This document shows positions 61,153 to 64,000 of a stretch of 64,000 nucleotides of DNA, piece by piece. The notes beneath the pieces are model-generated. The model saw only the letters and a list, made by a program, of their open reading frames with translations. It searched no databases and was not told the DNA's origin. Numbering within the stretch: the first letter of the stretch is position 1; each line of letters begins with the position of its first letter. Both the position numbers and the translations under genes were made by a program. Where the stretch lies: assembly GCA_017433375.1 (NCBI GenBank), contig JAFRHG010000028.1, positions 24,186 through 88,185 of the forward strand. Reading direction: 5' to 3'. Origin of the DNA: Bacillota bacterium (lineage in GTDB: Bacteria; Bacillota; Clostridia; Peptostreptococcales; Anaerovoracaceae).

Positions 61153-61866
61153 TCATTCCAATTCGATCTCCGGTGATGAGGCGTCAGCAAGATGCCTGGT
61201 AACCGTACCGCCAAGCTCGCTCCTGATCATCGCCGCGAGCTCCTCCAGCGCCGCGTCCATGTTCGCCGCGCTCTCCGTGTTGTGGGCCTCGATGATCATG
61301 AAGGCGTTCACCGTGTCTTCCGTCAGCATCGTCCGCTCTGCTTCCCGCCAGTTCCAGCAGCGGCACACCGCGCCATAGTCATCCCTGTAGATGACCTCTC
61401 CCGCTGCCGGCGGTTCGCTTTTGCCTTCGCTTCCGTAGGTCACGAAATCCTCTCCGCCTTCCGCGATGGTCAGCCGCATATCCCCTTCGAATTTGTCGAT
61501 ATCCTCGCCGCCGATGGGGACCCCGTACTTCAGCGAGATCCCGTTGTAGATGTCCACCAGCGGTATGATCGTTCCGATCTGGTTGCCTCTGGCCACCCGC
61601 TTCAGAAGAGCTTCAATAGAGCAGCGCGCGCCCTTCTTGGTTTTGAATTTGTAGAAGGCGTCCCTCCAGCCGCGTATGACCGGGTTCGCGGTGAACTCCG
61701 GATTCTCCGTGTACTGCCGGGAGGCTTCTTCGCACTCCCGCAGCCATGAGGCGTACCGGTTCTCCTCTTTCACGTGATTATCGATGCCCAGGCACACCAG
61801 CACGCCGATCTGTGCCTCGGGAAACAGTTCCAGAAAGTCCTCTTTCAGAATAAATTTTTTCATCAT
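61153..61866 (-). CDS. B3/B4-domain protein
   Basis: 237 residues. Resembles stand-alone B3/B4 domains of the phenylalanyl-tRNA synthetase beta chain: GWRDAFYKFKTKKGARCSIEALLKRV, VDIYNGISLKYGVPIGGEDID, GEVIYRDDYGAVCRCWNWRE. Such proteins are thought to act in editing or binding of mischarged aminoacyl-tRNA or free amino acids; the exact role is unproven. Length is usual. It has its own leader and no close partner gene. Confidence 0.82.
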   Translation of the reverse strand: MMKKFILKEDFLELFPEAQIGVLVCLGIDNHVKEENRYASWLRECEEASRQYTENPEFTANPVIRGWRDAFYKFKTKKGARCSIEALLKRVARGNQIGTIIPLVDIYNGISLKYGVPIGGEDIDKFEGDMRLTIAEGGEDFVTYGSEGKSEPPAAGEVIYRDDYGAVCRCWNWREAERTMLTEDTVNAFMIIEAHNTESAANMDAALEELAAMIRSELGGTVTRHLADASSPEIELE

Positions 61867-61966
61867 CTTTTTCCTTTCTTTGTATTTTCAGTGCATCCCG
61901 TGTCTATTATACCGGCGGCATCCCCACCAGTCCATGGCGGGTTTTAGAAATACTCCGAATTACACT

Positions 61967-62182
61967 CTACAGTGACACTCTCGTTCCGGCGTTATCCAGA
62001 TCCTTCATCTTCTCCTTGACAAAGGCAACGATCTCCTCCGGGTCATACTCGATACCCATTCCGTCGAAGTGGGCCTTCATGCTGGAGATGTAGATCGCCG
62101 TCTTCTCTTCCGTTGTGCCGACCATCAGCTGCGGGATCGCGGACACATGCGCAAATGCTTTTTCCAGTTCTTTCTTCGTCAT
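61967..62182 (-). CDS. Small protein of unknown function (71 residues)
   Basis: A 71-residue, mostly helical, charged protein (starts MTKKELEKAFAHVSAIPQLM) with no membrane segment. It has a strong AGGAGG ribosome site and a promoter with perfect TATAAT (62247-62252), so it is likely real. It is divergent from the LysR gene and may be its target. Confidence 0.65.
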   Translation of the reverse strand: MTKKELEKAFAHVSAIPQLMVGTTEEKTAIYISSMKAHFDGMGIEYDPEEIVAFVKEKMKDLDNAGTRVSL

Positions 62183-62286
62183 TTCAGGTTCCTCCTTTGT
62201 TGATTTGATCCTGTTGGATTTGTGGTTGATTCATCTTTCAATTACGATTATACTGACGGTGAACCATTTGAAAAGCGCATGATATT

Positions 62287-62299
62287 AATGATACTCATT
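62287..62299. promoter_or_regulatory. Candidate LysR-type operator
   Basis: AATGA-TAC-TCATT is a perfect 13-bp dyad within ATTAATGATACTCATTA, 33 bases before the LysR start and upstream of the divergent promoter at 62247. Position and AT-rich dyad fit an autoregulated LysR site. Confidence 0.4.
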
Positions 62300-62331
62300 A
62301 CAGATTGTAATGGAAAGGCAGCGGAACCGCG

Positions 62332-63219
62332 ATGAACAATTCACAGATCAGATACGAGATATTCCTGAAGGTCGCCGAACTGGGCAACATCACCATGGCA
62401 GCGGAATCCCTCTCCTACACCCAGTCCGGCGTCAGCCATGCCATCGCCGCTATGGAGCGGGAAGCCGGCTGCACCCTGTTCCACCGAAGCAAGTTCGGTG
62501 TGACCCTGACGGAACAGGGAAAACAGCTTGTCCCGCTGGTGCAGGAACTGATCAACAGGCAGCACGCCCTTGATCAGGCAATGGACGCCCTCTCCAACCG
62601 GGTTGCCGGAACCCTGCGTGTCGGCAGTTTCACGTCCTTCACCGCCGTCTGGATGCCGAAGCTGATCCGGGACTTCACGGCGCAGTTTCCGGAGGTGAAC
62701 ATCGAACTGACCAACGGAACTTACCGGGATATCGAGGATCGGATCCAGGAGGGCCGGCTGGACTGCGGCTTCCTGTCCGCCATCGAGAACGATCCTCTGG
62801 ATTTCACACCGCTCTTTGAAGACCCGATGCTGGTCATAGCCGCAACTGATCATCCCCTGGCAAAAGAGGCCGCGTTGCCTTTGAAGGTACTGAAAAAATT
62901 CCCGCTCATCTCCCAGTTCCAGGGGTCCGATCACGATGTGCAGCAGATCTTCAAAAAAGCAAAGATCCATCCGCAGACGAAGTATATCCTTGATGATGAT
63001 ATCTCCGTCATGGGGATGGTATCTCAGGGAGAAGGCATCGCGCTGATGCCGGAGCTGATGCTGCGCACGGCGTCCTTTGAGCTTTCCGCCGTCCCTCTCG
63101 ACCCTCCCCAGACCCGTACGATCGGTCTGGCCGCGCTTCCGGTCAGGGAGACGACTTTGCTCGTCCGGACATTTACCGCCTTCTGCAAAAGCTATCCTTT
63201 TCCTTCAACCTTGCTGTGA
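62332..63219 (+). CDS. LysR-family transcriptional regulator
   Basis: 295 residues. N-terminal winged HTH (IFLKVAELGNITMAAESLSY, then QSGVSHAIAAMEREAGCTLF) and a LysR substrate-binding domain (LRVGSFTSFTAVWMPKLIRDF ... GEGIALMPELM). Effector unknown. Divergent from a small unknown gene, with a dyad in between. A terminator follows. Confidence 0.93.
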   Translation: MNNSQIRYEIFLKVAELGNITMAAESLSYTQSGVSHAIAAMEREAGCTLFHRSKFGVTLTEQGKQLVPLVQELINRQHALDQAMDALSNRVAGTLRVGSFTSFTAVWMPKLIRDFTAQFPEVNIELTNGTYRDIEDRIQEGRLDCGFLSAIENDPLDFTPLFEDPMLVIAATDHPLAKEAALPLKVLKKFPLISQFQGSDHDVQQIFKKAKIHPQTKYILDDDISVMGMVSQGEGIALMPELMLRTASFELSAVPLDPPQTRTIGLAALPVRETTLLVRTFTAFCKSYPFPSTLL

Positions 63220-63257
63220 TCAGCGGACTTTGATGGTGAATATGATCAGTATTATGG

Positions 63258-63291
63258 CAAACGACGCATTGTATCAGTGCGTCGTTTGTTC
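63258..63291 (+). terminator. Terminator after the LysR gene
   Basis: CAAACGACGCA / TGCGTCGTTTG is a perfect 11-bp stem with a nine-base loop, followed by TT. The A- and T-rich stem ends would let it act in both directions. Confidence 0.7.
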
Positions 63292-63346
63292 GTGTCTATC
63301 GTATGCAGGAATATCGTTCTTTAGCAGTGGGCATCTGCGTTTCCAG

Positions 63347-63724
63347 CTAGTTATCAATGGGTGATACGTGGATCGTGCCGCCGTTTCCATTATTCTTTAT
63401 GATTTTAATCTTATAGCCGTTTGAATAGATCGTATCATTCGAATCAAAATCAACTGTACCGTTGGACGAAACCAGGCCGGCGTCCTTCAAACCGTTCAGA
63501 ATGGCTGCCCCGTTCGCATTGCCTTTGTCTACGTTCACGCTTACCGCACCGTCCGGACTGACTGTTACCGTCACCTGCGTGTTATTGCTTGCTCCGCTGA
63601 TCAGATCAACAACTTTTTTTCCGATGGTCTGCGCTGTCGAACTGTTTGACTGGCTTTCGCCGCCGGAGCCGTCTCCTCCGCCGGATCCCGCGGAAAAGTG
63701 TAGCATACTGTTTTCATTTATCAT
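63347..63724 (-). CDS. Glycine/asparagine-rich hypothetical protein
   Basis: 125 residues. A Gly/Ser-rich start (FSAGSGGGDGSGGESQSNSS) resembles the linker that follows a lipoprotein Cys, but Gly stands where Cys would be and no signal peptide precedes it. The remainder (VTVTVSPDGAVSVNVDKGNA ... TVDFDSNDTIYSNGYKIKII) looks like a small beta domain. No ribosome site is obvious. It may be a degraded or 5-prime-truncated secreted protein. Confidence 0.45.
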   Translation of the reverse strand: MINENSMLHFSAGSGGGDGSGGESQSNSSTAQTIGKKVVDLISGASNNTQVTVTVSPDGAVSVNVDKGNANGAAILNGLKDAGLVSSNGTVDFDSNDTIYSNGYKIKIIKNNGNGGTIHVSPIDN

Positions 63725-63823
63725 AGAACAGCAAAGAAAACCCCTGCATCTTCAGGCAGCGGGATGAATTTGCCCGGCATGAAAAAAAACATAAGAAAAA
63801 CAACCGACGGCGGGAAAGTGTGG

Positions 63824-63829
63824 TAGAAT
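63824..63829 (+). promoter_or_regulatory. Extended -10 element before tnpB
   Basis: TGG-TAGAAT (-10 at 63824-63829) lies 40 bases before the TnpB start. There is no clear -35. Confidence 0.35.
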
Positions 63830-63840
63830 GAGTCTGGGGT

Positions 63841-63858
63841 AAAGAACACACGTTCTTT
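63841..63858. repeat. Hairpin upstream of tnpB
   Basis: AAAGAAC-ACAC-GTTCTTT is a perfect 7-bp inverted repeat 10 bases before the TnpB ATG. IS200/IS605 elements have subterminal hairpins, but this one is very close to the gene, so it may be only a leader structure. Confidence 0.4.
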
Positions 63859-63868
63859 GATTAGGGAT

Positions 63869-64000
63869 ATGACAAACCGCGCTTACGAATTCCGGATCTA
63901 TCCGAACCGCGAACAGCGCCAGCTGATCGCCAGGACCTTCGGATGCGTCCGCCTCGTCTACAACCACTACCTGGACAAGAAGAAACAGCTCTGGCAGGAC
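63869..64000 (+). CDS. tnpB: TnpB (IS200/IS605 OrfB) nuclease, N-terminal part only
   Basis: The last 132 bases encode 44 residues starting MTNRAYEFRIYPNREQRQLI, then TFGCVRLVYNHYLDKKK, the characteristic N-terminus of TnpB/OrfB proteins of IS605-type elements, RNA-guided nucleases related to Cas12. The gene continues beyond the window, so completeness, the RuvC residues and the right-end guide RNA cannot be judged. No TnpA gene is seen upstream. Confidence 0.85.
   Translation, partial: MTNRAYEFRIYPNREQRQLIARTFGCVRLVYNHYLDKKKQLWQD

Noticed and set aside
182-63526. AAAGGCAA as a Chi or KOPS-like polar motif
   Set aside because: The two orientations are equally frequent (15 each) and do not follow gene strand, so a polar function is unlikely in this window.
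63856-63860. TTGAT as a transposon-associated motif for TnpB
   Set aside because: It lies nine bases before the TnpB ATG, too close to mark the left end of an element.
1-64000. tRNA, rRNA and CRISPR features
   Set aside because: I looked for tRNA-like cloverleaf ends, rRNA segments and regularly spaced repeats in the intergenic regions and saw none.

Overview
The window is about 64 kb of GC-rich DNA from a Gram-positive anaerobe, most likely class Clostridia. Supporting signs are SpoVG, the spoVG / glmU-like / prs / pth / mfd gene order known from Firmicutes, a MurT/GatD-type pair, strong AGGAGG ribosome sites, a superoxide-reductase-like domain and many c-di-GMP proteins. I cannot name the genus. 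No rRNA, tRNA or CRISPR array was seen.

Layout. 1-7.4 kb (mostly minus strand): end of an unidentified gene, then an EamA exporter / Nudix / nitrilase operon with ATGA overlaps, a small P-loop protein, rlmN and ileS. The IleRS is the long type with a swapped GXHH signature. 7.4-9.6 kb: a two-component system. 9.7-17.6 kb: a housekeeping operon murC / glmU-like acetyltransferase / prs / pth / mfd / dapB, divergent from spoVG. 18.2-27.8 kb: seven closely spaced minus-strand genes running GGDEF-PAS-EAL, HD-GYP, STAS, a STAS-kinase-HATPase fusion, an ATP-grasp enzyme, a MurT homologue and a GatD homologue that lacks both catalytic residues. 28-32.6 kb: YfcC-type transporter and two convergent M20 dipeptidases. 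32.8-36.7 kb: MFS exporter, HD hydrolase, AlkD-like protein, DHH phosphoesterase. 36.7-49.2 kb: c-di-GMP genes, several broken, around a hydantoinase / carbamoylase pair, an MBL lipoprotein, a GDSL hydrolase, a HesB-like protein and a nitroreductase. 49.3-50.8 kb: a decayed IS1634-like element. 51-58.8 kb: an operon of two adenylation-carrier-condensation NRPS genes flanking a MATE transporter fused to an anti-sigma-type ATPase domain. 59-64 kb: GNAT pseudogene, lipoprotein, XRE regulator fused to a desulfoferrodoxin-like domain, B3/B4 protein, LysR regulator, and the start of a TnpB gene.

The two most promising uncharacterised systems are the NRPS / MATE-HATPase / NRPS operon and the signalling / ATP-grasp / MurT / pseudo-GatD gene string. 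Both carry anti-sigma-type HATPase domains in unusual fusions. Separately, the octamer AAAGGCAA (or its complement) occurs at least 30 times, in coding and non-coding DNA, in all frames and equally on both strands, where one or two would be expected by chance.

Remnants are frequent (GGDEF tail, hybrid kinase, FmdE start, GNAT, truncated GGDEF, IS), so the 36-60 kb part looks like a region that is turning over.
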